A program made the translations under genes and the position numbers. Positions 35,938-44,768 of a stretch of DNA of 64,000 bases are shown here, piece by piece (within the stretch, counting starts at the first letter, position 1; each line of letters begins with the position of its first letter). The notes under the pieces were generated by a model. The model saw only the letters and a list, made by a program, of their open reading frames with translations. It was not told the DNA's origin and did not search any database. Origin of the DNA: Halomonas rhizosphaerae (GTDB lineage: Bacteria; Pseudomonadota; Gammaproteobacteria; Pseudomonadales; Halomonadaceae); NCBI RefSeq assembly GCF_030010555.1, contig NZ_JASCQP010000028.1, forward strand, positions 367,398 to 431,397, in the 5' to 3' direction.

Positions 35938-38301
35938 ATGCTGACCCTGGACCGCAAGCTCCATCGCGACCTCTGGCGCCTCAAGGGCCAGGCCCTGGCC
36001 ATCGCCGTGGTGATCGCCGGCGGCGTGATGACGCTGATCCTCGCCGTCACCACCCTGGAGGCGCTGACGGGATCCCGGGACCGCTTCTACGCCAGTCACC
36101 ACTTCGCCGAGGTCTTCGCCGACGTCAAGCGCGCCCCCGCGGGGCTGATGCCACGGCTGCAGGGGATCGAGGGGGTCAACCGGATCGAGTCACGGGTCAG
36201 GGCCGCGGTGCGCCTGGCCGTACCCGGCTTCGCCGACCCCGTCCGTGGCCTGCTGGTGTCAATTCCCGACGGCCGCCAGCCGACCCTCAACCGCCTGAAG
36301 CTCCTCGCCGGCGCCCTGCCGGCGTCCGGCCGCGACGACCAGGTGGTCGTCAGCGACGCCTTCGCCGAAGCGCACGACCTGGCGCCGGGCGATACCCTCG
36401 AGGCAATCATCGATGGCCGCCAGACGCGACTTCGGCTTTCCGGCATTGCCCTGAGCCCGGAACACCTCTACCAGGCCGCGCCCACCGACCTGATGCCGGA
36501 CTACCGCCGCTATGCCGTGATGTGGATGAACGAGCGCGCCCTGGCCAATGCCTACGACATGGAGGGGGCCTTCAACAGCCTGACCCTGACCCTCCAGGCC
36601 GGGGCCCGCCAGGAAGACGTGATCGACGCCCTGGACCTGACCCTGGCCCGCTACGGCGGCACCGGCGCCCAGACCCGCCACGACCAGCAGTCCCATCGCT
36701 TCCTCGAGGAGGAGCTGGCCCAGCAGCGCCTGATGGCCGGCGTGCTGCCGGCCATCTTCCTCTCGGTCTCGGCCTTCCTGCTCAACGTGGTGATGGGGCG
36801 CATCATCCAGACCCAGCGCGAGCAGCTGGCCGTGCTCAAGGCGTTCGGCTATCGCGACAGGGAGCTGGCCCGCCACTATGCCCTGCTGGCCGGCGCCATC
36901 GTGCTGGCCGGCTGGGCGCTGGGCGTCACCCTCGGCGCCTGGGCCGCCAGCGGGATGGCCGGCCTGTACCGCGAGTACTTCCGCTTTCCCGAGATGGTCT
37001 TCCGGGTGCCGGCCTGGGCCCTGGCCCTGTCGCTCGGGGTGGTGGTGCTGGCCGCCCTGGCCGGCACCTGGCAGGCGGTGTGGCGGGCGGTCAGCCGCCC
37101 GCCGGCCGAGGCCATGCGCCCGCCGGCGCCGGCGCGGTTCCGCCAAGGCTGGCTCGAACGGGCGCTGCCGGCCGCCCTGCTCGGCCACGAGGGACGCATC
37201 ATCCTGCGCAACCTCGCCCGGCACCCGGCCAAGGCCGGCCTCTCGGTGGCCGGCATCGCCCTCTCCTGCGGGCTACTGATGGTGGGCGCCTACCAGCTCG
37301 ATGCCGTGGAGGCGATGCTCGACCAGCAGTATCGCCAGGTGCTGCGCATGGATGTCGAACTCACCTTCATCGATGCGACCCCGGCACGGGCCGTCGGCGA
37401 GCTTCGCCACCAGCCCGGCGTGATGGCGGTGGAACCCTGGCGCCGGGTGCCCGCGACCCTGATCCACGGCCACCGCGAGGTCCGCACCAGCCTGCTGGGC
37501 CTGGAACCGATGCCACGGCTGCGCCAGCTGCTCGACGCCGACGGCCACGCCCGAGGGCTGCCCGAGGAGGGCCTGACCCTGACCCGCCACCTCGCCGGGG
37601 AGCTCGAGGCCCGGATAGGCGATACCTTGGAGGTGGCGATCATGGAAGGCCAGCGTCGCCGCGTCGACCTTCCGCTGGTGGCCCTGGTGGACGAGCCCCT
37701 CGGCACGGGGGCCTACCTGCGGCGCGAGAGTCTCAACGCCCTGATGGGCGAGGGACCGGCCATCAGCGGGGCCTGGCTGCTGGTCGATTCCCAGCGCATG
37801 AGCGAGCTCAACGCCGCCCTCTGGACCATGCCGGGCGTCGCCGCCATCGGGCTGCTCGCCGAGGCCGAACGCGGCATCCGCGACTACCTCGACGAGACGC
37901 TGATGATGGTCGCGCTGATCTTCGTCACCGTCGCCGGCTCCATCGCCTTCGGGGTGGTCTACAACAATGCGCGAATCGCCTTCGCCGAACGCGCCCGGGA
38001 AATGGCCACCCTGCAGGTGCTGGGCTACACCCGGGCCGAGGTTTCGCGCATCCTGCTCGGCGAGATCGCCCTGCTGACGCTGGTTGCCATCCCGCTGGGT
38101 TGGGCCATCGGCATCGCCTTCGCCCGGCTGCTCAACCAGGCCTTCAGCAGCGACCTCTACCGGATCCCCCTGGTGTTCACGCCCCAGGCCTTCGGCATCG
38201 CCGCCGGCGGCGTGCTGGGGGCCTCGCTGCTGGTGGGCCTGCTGGTGGTCCGCCGCCTGGGCCGACTCGACAGGATCCGCGTGCTCAAGGCCGTGGAGTG
38301 A
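35938..38301 (+). CDS. FtsX-like ABC transporter permease, two-domain
   Basis: Membrane permease of 787 residues with the duplicated MacB/FtsX layout: a first helix (about 20-40), a large periplasmic domain, a three-helix FtsX block (about 265-395), then a second half with its own first helix near 445, another periplasmic domain and a final three-helix block (about 650-785). The [18 protein letters not shown] loop before the last helices is typical of FtsX domains. The ATG at 35938 follows the ATPase stop by 4 bp. The frame upstream to 35869 overlaps the ATPase gene and is not used. Substrate unknown. Confidence 0.92.
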   Translation: MLTLDRKLHRDLWRLKGQALAIAVVIAGGVMTLILAVTTLEALTGSRDRFYASHHFAEVFADVKRAPAGLMPRLQGIEGVNRIESRVRAAVRLAVPGFADPVRGLLVSIPDGRQPTLNRLKLLAGALPASGRDDQVVVSDAFAEAHDLAPGDTLEAIIDGRQTRLRLSGIALSPEHLYQAAPTDLMPDYRRYAVMWMNERALANAYDMEGAFNSLTLTLQAGARQEDVIDALDLTLARYGGTGAQTRHDQQSHRFLEEELAQQRLMAGVLPAIFLSVSAFLLNVVMGRIIQTQREQLAVLKAFGYRDRELARHYALLAGAIVLAGWALGVTLGAWAASGMAGLYREYFRFPEMVFRVPAWALALSLGVVVLAALAGTWQAVWRAVSRPPAEAMRPPAPARFRQGWLERALPAALLGHEGRIILRNLARHPAKAGLSVAGIALSCGLLMVGAYQLDAVEAMLDQQYRQVLRMDVELTFIDATPARAVGELRHQPGVMAVEPWRRVPATLIHGHREVRTSLLGLEPMPRLRQLLDADGHARGLPEEGLTLTRHLAGELEARIGDTLEVAIMEGQRRRVDLPLVALVDEPLGTGAYLRRESLNALMGEGPAISGAWLLVDSQRMSELNAALWTMPGVAAIGLLAEAERGIRDYLDETLMMVALIFVTVAGSIAFGVVYNNARIAFAERAREMATLQVLGYTRAEVSRILLGEIALLTLVAIPLGWAIGIAFARLLNQAFSSDLYRIPLVFTPQAFGIAAGGVLGASLLVGLLVVRRLGRLDRIRVLKAVE

Positions 38302-38328
38302 CCGGTCCCCCATGACAGGAGAGCCTTC

Positions 38329-39537
38329 ATGACATCACGCCAGCGCTGGACCCGTCGCCTGCTTTGGATCGCACTGGGGCTGACCCTGGTCATGGCCCTG
38401 GTCTGGGCGCTGCGCCCCACCCCGGTACCGGTCAGCGTGGCCCAGGTCATCGTCGGCCCCTTCGTTGACTCGATCACCGAGGAGGGGCGCACGCGGCTAC
38501 GCGACACCTGGAACGTCTCCGTGCCCATCGCCGGCTACCTCCAGCGGGTGCTGCTCGAGGTAGGCGACGAGGTCGAACGGGGGGAGGTGCTGTTCCGCCT
38601 GGAACCCAGCCCGGCCCCGGCCCTCGATCCGCGCTCCCGCCAGCAGGCCGAGGACGCCCTGCAGGCCGCCGAGGCCCGACTCGAGGCGGCCCGCGCCAAC
38701 CTGGAGACCGCCAGGGCCGAGCGACGCTTCGCCGAGGCGGAGTACGAGCGCTACCGCCAGCTCCACCAGCGCAATCTGGTCTCCACCACCGAGCTGGAGC
38801 AGCGCCAGAGCCAGCGTGACCGCCAGCGCGCCCTGGAGCGGGCCGCCGCGTCCAGTGTCGAGGCGGCAAGCTTCGAGGTGGAAAGTGCCCGGGCCGTGCT
38901 GGCGGTGGCCAGCGGCCAGCGCGGCGACATCGAGCACCCGGAGCTCGAGGTGCGCGCCCCGATCGACGGCGTGGTGCTCGGCCGCTATCGCTGCTGCGAG
39001 GGCAGCGTGGCCGCCGGGGAACCGATCCTGGAGCTCGGCCGCCTCGACGACCTGGAGATCCAGGTCGACCTGCTCTCCATGGACGCCGTGCACCTGCGCC
39101 CGGGGATGACGGTGCGAATCACCGGCTGGGGCGGCGAGCCACTGGCGGGCCGCGTCCGGCGCATCGAGCCCGCCGGCTTCACCCGCATCTCGGCGCTCGG
39201 CGTCGACGAGCAGCGCGTGCCGGTGATCGTCGACTTCGACGCGGCGGTCGAGCCCGCCGCCCTGGGGCTGGGCAGCGGCTTCCGGGTCGACGTCGAGTTC
39301 CTGGTCTGGCAGGCCGAGGAGATCCTGCAGCTGCCCACCAGCGCACTGTTCCGCGCGGCCGGCCAGTGGACGGTGTTCGTGGTCGCGGACGGGCATGCGG
39401 TCAGCCGCCGGGTCGAGGTCGGCCGGCGCAGCGGCCTGGTCACCCAGGTCGTCGGCGGCCTCGAGCAGGGCGAGCGGGTCATCGTCCATCCCGGCGAGCG
39501 GGTCGCGGATGGCGTGCGGGTCAGCCCGGATCCCTGA
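38329..39537 (+). CDS. HlyD/RND-type periplasmic adaptor subunit
   Basis: Membrane-fusion protein of 402 residues. One N-terminal membrane anchor (about 12-28), a split biotinyl-lipoyl domain (around 65-95 and 205-235), an alpha-helical hairpin rich in Gln, Arg and Glu (about 100-195), and a beta-barrel plus membrane-proximal domain. Links an inner-membrane pump to an outer-membrane channel. It lies 27 bp after the FtsX-like permease, completing a DevBCA/MacAB-like exporter; no TolC-type gene is present in the window, so a channel encoded elsewhere is implied. AGGAG lies upstream of the ATG. Confidence 0.92.
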   Translation: MTSRQRWTRRLLWIALGLTLVMALVWALRPTPVPVSVAQVIVGPFVDSITEEGRTRLRDTWNVSVPIAGYLQRVLLEVGDEVERGEVLFRLEPSPAPALDPRSRQQAEDALQAAEARLEAARANLETARAERRFAEAEYERYRQLHQRNLVSTTELEQRQSQRDRQRALERAAASSVEAASFEVESARAVLAVASGQRGDIEHPELEVRAPIDGVVLGRYRCCEGSVAAGEPILELGRLDDLEIQVDLLSMDAVHLRPGMTVRITGWGGEPLAGRVRRIEPAGFTRISALGVDEQRVPVIVDFDAAVEPAALGLGSGFRVDVEFLVWQAEEILQLPTSALFRAAGQWTVFVVADGHAVSRRVEVGRRSGLVTQVVGGLEQGERVIVHPGERVADGVRVSPDP

Positions 39538-39554
39538 CGTCTCCACTGGCCGCC

Positions 39555-39582
39555 TTGCCCCCTCGCCGCGGACCGGTATCAT
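39555..39582 (+). promoter_or_regulatory. Possible sigma-70 promoter of asparaginase gene
   Basis: TTGCCC (39555-39560) and TATCAT (39577-39582) separated by 16 bp, about 40 bp before the start codon. The -10 matches 5 of 6 consensus bases and the -35 matches 4 of 6. Confidence 0.4.
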
Positions 39583-39623
39583 GGCGCCATCGCGTTTCCG
39601 ATCCGCCGTCGACAGGAGCCCAG

Positions 39624-40676
39624 ATGCCCACCCCGGTTTCCGCAGAGCGTCCCGTCCTGGTGATCTACACCGGTGGCACCCTGGGCATGGTCGAGACCGC
39701 TCGCGGCCTGGTCCCGGGCCACGACATCGAGGATCGCCTCCGGCGTGCCCTGGCCGACCTGCCGCCAGGCCGCCAGGCGAGCCTGCCGACCTTCGAGATG
39801 CTCGAGACCGACCGGCCCATCGACTCCAGCAGTGCCACGCCCGGCGACTGGCAGCGACTCGCCGCCCTGGTGGCGCGGCGCTACCGGCAGCATGCCGGGA
39901 TCGTCATCCTACATGGCACCGATACCCTGGCCTGGACGGCCTCGAGCCTGGCCTTCCAGCTGCTGGGGCTGGACCGCCCGGTGATCCTCACCGGGGCCAT
40001 GCGTCCACTGGAGGCCGAGGGCAGTGACGCCGCGGCCAACGTCGAGGCCGCCCTGCGCTTCGCGGTCACCCCGCGCCTGCAGGAGGTGGCGATCTGCTTC
40101 GCCGGCCGCCTGCTGCGAGGCTGTCGCACCCGAAAGTGGCAGACCCGCGAGGCCGACGCCTTTACCAGCCCCAACCAGCCGATGCTCGGCGAGCGGGTCG
40201 ACGACGAGGTCGTGCTCTACCCGGGACGCGGGCTGGCGGATCATCAGCGGGGCGCCCCGCGCTTCGAGCTGGCCGACTATGCGGCGCTGGATGCCGGGGG
40301 TGTCGTGCGCCTGGCCCTCTGGCCGGGCATCCAGGCCTGGCAACTGGAGGCCTGGTTGCACGACGATCGGGTCAGGGGAGCCATGCTGGAGGTATGGGGA
40401 GGCGGCAACCTGCCCGACGACCCGGCACTGGCCGGGGCGCTCGCCCGCGCGAGCGGCGAGGGCAAGCTGCTGGCGGCCCTCAGCCAGTGTCCCCATGGCC
40501 CGGTGGCCTTCGGCGGCTACGCCGCGGGTCAGGGGCTGGCCGATGCGGGAGTGCTCTCGGCGGATGACATGACACCGGAGGCCACCTTCACCAAGCTGGT
40601 CCACCTGCTGGCCCTGCCGCTTCCGGAGGAGGAGCGGCGACGGCGCTTTCTCATGCCCCTCGCCGGCGAGCGATGA
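39624..40676 (+). CDS. ansA: Type I L-asparaginase
   Basis: Cytoplasmic-type asparaginase of 350 residues, hydrolysing asparagine to aspartate and ammonia. Both catalytic threonine motifs are present: YTGGTLGM near residue 15 and HGTDTLAWTAS near residue 93, followed by LTGAMRP. No signal peptide is seen, which with the motif context favours the AnsA (type I, low-affinity, cytoplasmic) form. The ATG with CAGGAG upstream is chosen; the frame open to 39366 lies within the adaptor gene. A weak promoter is visible in the 86-bp gap. Confidence 0.93.
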   Translation: MPTPVSAERPVLVIYTGGTLGMVETARGLVPGHDIEDRLRRALADLPPGRQASLPTFEMLETDRPIDSSSATPGDWQRLAALVARRYRQHAGIVILHGTDTLAWTASSLAFQLLGLDRPVILTGAMRPLEAEGSDAAANVEAALRFAVTPRLQEVAICFAGRLLRGCRTRKWQTREADAFTSPNQPMLGERVDDEVVLYPGRGLADHQRGAPRFELADYAALDAGGVVRLALWPGIQAWQLEAWLHDDRVRGAMLEVWGGGNLPDDPALAGALARASGEGKLLAALSQCPHGPVAFGGYAAGQGLADAGVLSADDMTPEATFTKLVHLLALPLPEEERRRRFLMPLAGER

Positions 40677-40692
40677 GGCGTCGCCTGCAGCG

Positions 40693-40706
40693 TTGACGGG
40701 CGTCAA
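40693..40706. promoter_or_regulatory. Palindrome TTGACG-GG-CGTCAA
   Basis: Perfect 6-bp inverted repeat with 2-bp spacer, 62 bp upstream of the DUF2789 gene. It could be an operator overlapping a -35 element (TTGACG). Regulator unknown. Confidence 0.35.
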
Positions 40707-40767
40707 GCACGACATCCCGGAAGTCGCTAAGGTGGGAGTATCTCGACAGGACAGCAGGAGTCACGCC

Positions 40768-41004
40768 ATGGAACACCCCGACCACCCCTTCACCGAACTC
40801 TTCGAGCAGCTCGGCCTCGCCTCGGACCCCGCGGCGATCAAGCGCTTCATCGATCGCCATGCTCCCCTTCCCGAGGACGTCGCCCTGCCCGATGCGCCCT
40901 GCTGGAACGAGGGCCAGGCCGAGTTCCTGCGCGAGGCCCTCGAGGCAGACGCCGACTGGGCCGAGGTGGTCGACCACCTCAACACCTCGCTGCGCAAGGG
41001 CTGA
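40768..41004 (+). CDS. DUF2789 family protein
   Basis: Small acidic soluble protein of 78 residues: FTELFEQLGL near the N-terminus, then FIDRHAPLPEDVALPDAP and AEFLREALEADADWAEVVDHLN. This is the full DUF2789 domain, a gammaproteobacterial family of unknown function. The ATG with CAGGAG 8 bp upstream gives the family's usual length; the longer frame from 40693 has no support. Stands alone between the asparaginase gene and a convergent small ORF. Confidence 0.82.
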   Translation: MEHPDHPFTELFEQLGLASDPAAIKRFIDRHAPLPEDVALPDAPCWNEGQAEFLREALEADADWAEVVDHLNTSLRKG

Positions 41005-41018
41005 GCCGATGGCCGCCG

Positions 41019-41174
41019 TCAGGCAGGCGGAGAGTGCCCACTCCGGGGATCATCGGTAGAAGGGAAATCCTGCGGCGGCAGGCGTGGCATGGACGCCACG
41101 CGTCGATCCACCAGGTGCAGCAGCCAGAGTTGGCCCGCCAGGACGGCAAGACACCAGAGAAGGCCAGTGATCAT
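41019..41174 (-). CDS. Putative 51-aa single-pass membrane peptide
   Basis: Small ORF of 51 codons with an excellent ribosome-binding site: GAGGA ends 7 bp before the ATG. The first 22 residues form one hydrophobic helix (ITGLLWCLAVLAGQLWLLHLV), followed by a basic patch (DRRVASMPR) and a Pro/Ser/Asp-rich tail, which fits a type of small inner-membrane protein with the tail in the cytoplasm. No homologue is recognised. It fills most of the 278-bp gap between the DUF2789 and SRPBCC genes. Codons are GC-rich like the neighbours, but ORFs this short arise by chance in GC-rich DNA. Confidence 0.5.
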   Translation of the reverse strand: MITGLLWCLAVLAGQLWLLHLVDRRVASMPRLPPQDFPSTDDPRSGHSPPA

Positions 41175-41282
41175 GGGATGATCCTCGCACAGGCCGACGG
41201 CCTGTTTACCCCATCATAGCGCTGCCGCAGGGCGGCAGTAAGCTAGGCCGCTGATTGTCTTTATCGATCACTGACGCCGGAT

Positions 41283-41693
41283 TCATAGCCGCGCCTCGAC
41301 CCGCTCCAGGATCTGCCGGCTGACCTTGCCGACCAGCGGCCGGGCCGCCCGGTTGACGGCCTTCTCCAGCAGGCGATTGCGGATGGCATAGGTCAGGGTC
41401 AGGGCCACCTCGGTGCCCCCGGCCACGGGCGTGAGGCGATAGCAGCCCCGGTTGTGGACCCCGTCCAGCGATTCCCAGGCCAGCACCTCCGGGGATCGTG
41501 CCTCGGTGATCGCCACGTCGAAGGTCCAGTCCATGCCCACCGCGTGGACATGCCAGCGATAGCGGTCCTCGCCCAGCGGCTCGATGGCCTGGATCAGGTC
41601 GGAGTAGTCGGCAAAGTCCTCGACCCGCTCGAGCAGGGCAAAGACCCGCTCGGGGGAGGCCTTGAGAATCGCGCTGTGTTCGATGGTGGCCAT
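41283..41693 (-). CDS. SRPBCC-family (START-like) protein
   Basis: Protein of 136 residues with a START/polyketide-cyclase-like fold: ATIEHSAILKASPERVFALLERVEDFADYSDLI at the start and a C-terminal amphipathic helix (VSRQILERVEARL). Family members bind lipids or other hydrophobic ligands; a CoQ-binding (RatA/COQ10-like) role is possible but not shown. The ATG before ATIEHS has AGGGAG upstream; 12 extra residues in the longer frame look non-coding. Downstream of trhP on the same strand with a 74-bp gap, so possibly co-transcribed. Confidence 0.82.
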   Translation of the reverse strand: MATIEHSAILKASPERVFALLERVEDFADYSDLIQAIEPLGEDRYRWHVHAVGMDWTFDVAITEARSPEVLAWESLDGVHNRGCYRLTPVAGGTEVALTLTYAIRNRLLEKAVNRAARPLVGKVSRQILERVEARL

Positions 41694-41767
41694 GCCGCTC
41701 CCTGTTCGACGAACAATCGATGCCCACAATGTCGCCGGCGGCCGTGGATGTCCAGCCGCCGCCCGGG

Positions 41768-43207
41768 TCAGAGATCGCGCATCAGCAGCGCGAACTCGAT
41801 CCGTTCCGGCGCGATGGCCTCGCCCGGCACCGGGATGCGCACCACATGACCCGACCCCGGGGCGGCGCCCACGGATTCGCCGCGCCGGTTCTCGATATGC
41901 GCGAGCACGAAACGGCGGTTGCCGCCGGGCAGCATCAGCTCCATGCCATCCCCCACCTCGAAGCGGTTCTTGACGTCGACCTCCAGCACGCCACGGTCCG
42001 GGTCGTAGCCGGTGACCTCGCCGACGAACTGCTGGTGGACCCCCACCGAGTTGCCCTGCTCGTAGTTCTGGTACTCGTCGTGGACGTGGCGGCGGTAGAA
42101 GCCCTCCGTGTAGCCGCGGTTGGCCAGGTTGTCGAGCTCGTCCATCAGGCGCATGTCGAAGGGCCGGCCGGCCACGGCGTCGTCGATGGCGCGTCGGTAG
42201 ACCTGGGCGGTGCGCGCCACGTAATAGTGGGACTTGGTACGCCCCTCGATCTTCAGCGAGGTGACGCCCATCTCGGTGAGGCGCGGCACGTGCTGCACGG
42301 CGCGCAGGTCCTTGGAGTTCATGATGTAGGTGCCGTGCTCGTCCTCGAACACCGGCATCAGCTCGCCGGGGCGGGTACGGTCCTCGATCAGTGCCGAGAG
42401 CTCGTCCTGGCCCTCCACGCCACCCGCGGTGGCGGTGCTTGCCACCTCCTCGACCTGCTGGGCACTGCCGCCGCCGGAAGCGATCAGCCCGCCGCCCTGC
42501 TGTCCCCCGTCCCCGGGTGTCCAGATGCCGCTGCCTGCATGGGCGCGAGCCGAGTTGGCCGGCACCAGGTCGCCGGTCTCGTCATGGGCGGCGGCCACGG
42601 TATTGTACTTCCAGCGACAGGCGTTGGTGCAGGTCCCCTGATTGGGGTCGCGGTGGTTGAAGTAGCCCGAGAGGAGGCAGCGTCCGGAGTAGGCGATGCA
42701 CAGCGCGCCGTGGACGAAGGTCTCGATCTCCAGGGTCGGGCACTCGGCGCGGATCTCGGCGATCTCGGCGAGGGACAGCTCACGCGACAGGATGATGCGG
42801 CTGATGCCCTGCTGCTGCCAGAACCGGGCCGCCGCCCAGTTGACCACGTTGGACTGCACCGACAGGTGGATGACCTGATCCGGCCAGCGCTCGCGGATCA
42901 TCATGATCAGGCCGGGGTCGGACATGATCAGCGCGTCCGGGCCGGCCTCGATCACCGGCTCCATGTCGCGCAGGTAGGTCTTCAGCTTGCTGTTGTGCGG
43001 CGCGATGTTCGAGGCCACGTAGAACTGCTTGCCACGCGCGTGGGCATAGGCGATGCCCTTGTGCAGGTTGTCGATCTTGAAGTCGTTGTTGCGCACGCGC
43101 AGCGAGTAGCGCGGCTGGCCGGCATAGACCGCATCCGCGCCATAGGCGAAGGCGTAGCGCATGTTCTTGAACGTTCCCGCGGGGGAGAGCAGTTCGGGGG
43201 CTTGCAT
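41768..43207 (-). CDS. trhP: tRNA 5-hydroxyuridine synthesis protein TrhP (U32 family, YegQ)
   Basis: U32 peptidase-family protein of 479 residues, needed with prephenate for hydroxylation of U34 in certain tRNAs. Typical N-terminus PELLSPAGTFKNMRYAFAYGADAVYAG, the U32 signature ETFVHGALCIAYSGRCLLSGY, and cysteines in GTCTNACRWKY that fit an Fe-S cluster; C-terminal FVGEVTGYDPDRGVLEVDVKN barrel. Compared with E. coli YegQ (453) it carries an extra Gly/Ala/Ser-rich linker at about residues 215-265, between the cysteine cluster and RPGELMPVFEDEHGTYIMNS. Divergent from queC across 221 bp in which no riboswitch was recognised. Confidence 0.92.
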   Translation of the reverse strand: MQAPELLSPAGTFKNMRYAFAYGADAVYAGQPRYSLRVRNNDFKIDNLHKGIAYAHARGKQFYVASNIAPHNSKLKTYLRDMEPVIEAGPDALIMSDPGLIMMIRERWPDQVIHLSVQSNVVNWAAARFWQQQGISRIILSRELSLAEIAEIRAECPTLEIETFVHGALCIAYSGRCLLSGYFNHRDPNQGTCTNACRWKYNTVAAAHDETGDLVPANSARAHAGSGIWTPGDGGQQGGGLIASGGGSAQQVEEVASTATAGGVEGQDELSALIEDRTRPGELMPVFEDEHGTYIMNSKDLRAVQHVPRLTEMGVTSLKIEGRTKSHYYVARTAQVYRRAIDDAVAGRPFDMRLMDELDNLANRGYTEGFYRRHVHDEYQNYEQGNSVGVHQQFVGEVTGYDPDRGVLEVDVKNRFEVGDGMELMLPGGNRRFVLAHIENRRGESVGAAPGSGHVVRIPVPGEAIAPERIEFALLMRDL

Positions 43208-43428
43208 AGGAGGTCACCGTTGTCAGGACGATGGCGCACGACGGCGCAGGGTGTGAAGGGGGCAGGATTATAGCAGGACAGAGGGCCATCGGCCGAGCGC
43301 CGAACACCGAGCGGGGCAGTTGGGAGTTCCCCGAGGAAGGCAGGTCAAGTAGACTGGCGCCGTTTCCGGACCGGACCCCGGACCGCCGCGCAAGCGGCCC
43401 GACAAATTCTCCGACCAGAGCTCCCGCC

Positions 43429-44112
43429 ATGAACGACTCCTCTACACCTGCCACCGTGGTGATCTACTCCGGCGGCATGGACTCCTACACCGTGCTCCAC
43501 CGCGCCTTGCGCGAGGGGCGTGAGGTCCACGCCCTCTCCTTCGACTACGGCCAGCGTCACGCCCGCGAGCTCGAGGTGGCCACGCGCGTCTGCCGTGAGC
43601 TGGGCATTCCCCACCAGGTGGTGGACATCCGCGCCATCCATGGGCTGATCGACGACTCGGCGCTGACCGACGCCCGCCGCGAGATGCCCGAGGGCGACTA
43701 CGCGGAAGACAATCTCACGGCCACCGTGGTACCGAACCGCAACATGATCCTTCTCTCGCTGGCCATCGCCAAGGCGGTGAATATCGGCGCCGGACGAGTC
43801 GACTACGGCGCCCACGGCGGTGACCACCTGCTCTACCCGGATTGCCGTCCGGCGTTCGTCGAGGCGATGAATGCCGTGGCAGGCATCGCCAACTTCGAGG
43901 CCGTCGAGATCCATACGCCCTACCTGCGTGCCAGCAAGGCGGAGATCCTCGCCGAGGGACTGGCCATGGGGCTCGACTACGCCGACACCTGGACCTGCTA
44001 CCGGGGCGAGGCGCTTGCCTGCGGGCGCTGCGGCAGCTGTCGCGAGCGCCTGGACGCCTTCGCCGCCAACGACACGACGGACCCCATCGCCTACACGCCA
44101 GGGGGCCGTTGA
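43429..44112 (+). CDS. queC: 7-cyano-7-deazaguanine synthase QueC
   Basis: ATP-dependent ligase of 227 residues making preQ0 from 7-carboxy-7-deazaguanine and ammonia in queuosine biosynthesis. PP-loop [12 protein letters not shown] at residues 11-22 and a zinc site [18 protein letters not shown] near the C-terminus. The ATG before NDSSTPA is used; the open frame upstream to 43231 has no QueC similarity. First of an operon queC-queE-queD-ykgJ: its stop codon shares one base with the start of queE (TGATG). Some preQ0 genes are under preQ1 riboswitches, but none is evident here. Confidence 0.94.
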   Translation: MNDSSTPATVVIYSGGMDSYTVLHRALREGREVHALSFDYGQRHARELEVATRVCRELGIPHQVVDIRAIHGLIDDSALTDARREMPEGDYAEDNLTATVVPNRNMILLSLAIAKAVNIGAGRVDYGAHGGDHLLYPDCRPAFVEAMNAVAGIANFEAVEIHTPYLRASKAEILAEGLAMGLDYADTWTCYRGEALACGRCGSCRERLDAFAANDTTDPIAYTPGGR

Positions 44113-44768
44113 TGTACCACGTCAAGGAGGCCTTCTACACCCTGCAGGGCGAGGGCGGCCAGGCGGGTCGCGCCAGCGTCTTCTGCCGCTTCTCGGGCTG
44201 CAACCTCTGGTCCGGCCGCGAGCAGGACCGCGCCGCGGCGGCCTGTCGCTTCTGCGATACCGACTTCATCGGCACCGATGGCCAGCACGGCGGCCGCTTC
44301 TCTTCGGCCGAGGCGCTGGCCGAGCACCTGACCGCGCTCTGGCCGGACCAGCAAGGGCAGGATGTGAGAGGAGCCACGCCCTATGTGGTCTTTACCGGGG
44401 GCGAACCGCTGCTGCAACTCGACGAGCGCCTGATCCACGAGATGCACGCCCGCGGCTTCGAGGTCGCGGTCGAGACCAACGGTACCCTGCCCGCTCCCGC
44501 CGGCATCGACTGGCTCTGCGTCAGTCCCAAGGGAGAGAATCGGCTGGCGATCACCCAGGGCGACGAGCTGAAGCTGGTCCACCCCCAGGCCGACGCCCCG
44601 CCCGAGCACTTCGCGGGGCTGGCGTTCGCCCACTTCTTCCTGCAGCCCATGGACGCTGCCCCCGCGGGCCTTCGGGGCGACGGCATGGCCGAGACCGTGA
44701 CCTACTGCCTGGCCCATCCCCAGTGGCGGCTGTCGCTGCAGACCCACAAGATCGCGGGGATCGACTGA
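44112..44768 (+). CDS. queE: 7-carboxy-7-deazaguanine synthase QueE
   Basis: Radical SAM enzyme of 218 residues converting 6-carboxytetrahydropterin to 7-carboxy-7-deazaguanine. The cluster cysteines are C30, C45 and C48, i.e. the expanded C-x14-C-x2-C spacing specific to QueE rather than the usual CxxxCxxC. N-terminal FYTLQGEGGQAGRASVF and the FTGGEPLLQ and VETNGTL motifs are typical. The start shares a base with the queC stop, and the last base of its stop is the first base of the next gene's ATG. Translational coupling across the operon is therefore likely. Confidence 0.95.
   Translation: MYHVKEAFYTLQGEGGQAGRASVFCRFSGCNLWSGREQDRAAAACRFCDTDFIGTDGQHGGRFSSAEALAEHLTALWPDQQGQDVRGATPYVVFTGGEPLLQLDERLIHEMHARGFEVAVETNGTLPAPAGIDWLCVSPKGENRLAITQGDELKLVHPQADAPPEHFAGLAFAHFFLQPMDAAPAGLRGDGMAETVTYCLAHPQWRLSLQTHKIAGID

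Noticed and set aside
41222..41238. CTGCCGC-AGG-GCGGCAG hairpin as terminator of the SRPBCC gene
   Set aside because: A 7-bp stem with a 3-nt loop and no T-run on either strand; possible structure, but not convincing as a terminator.
43208..43428. preQ1 riboswitch before queC
   Set aside because: No sequence resembling the preQ1-I aptamer (short stem-loop plus A-rich tail) could be found in the gap.
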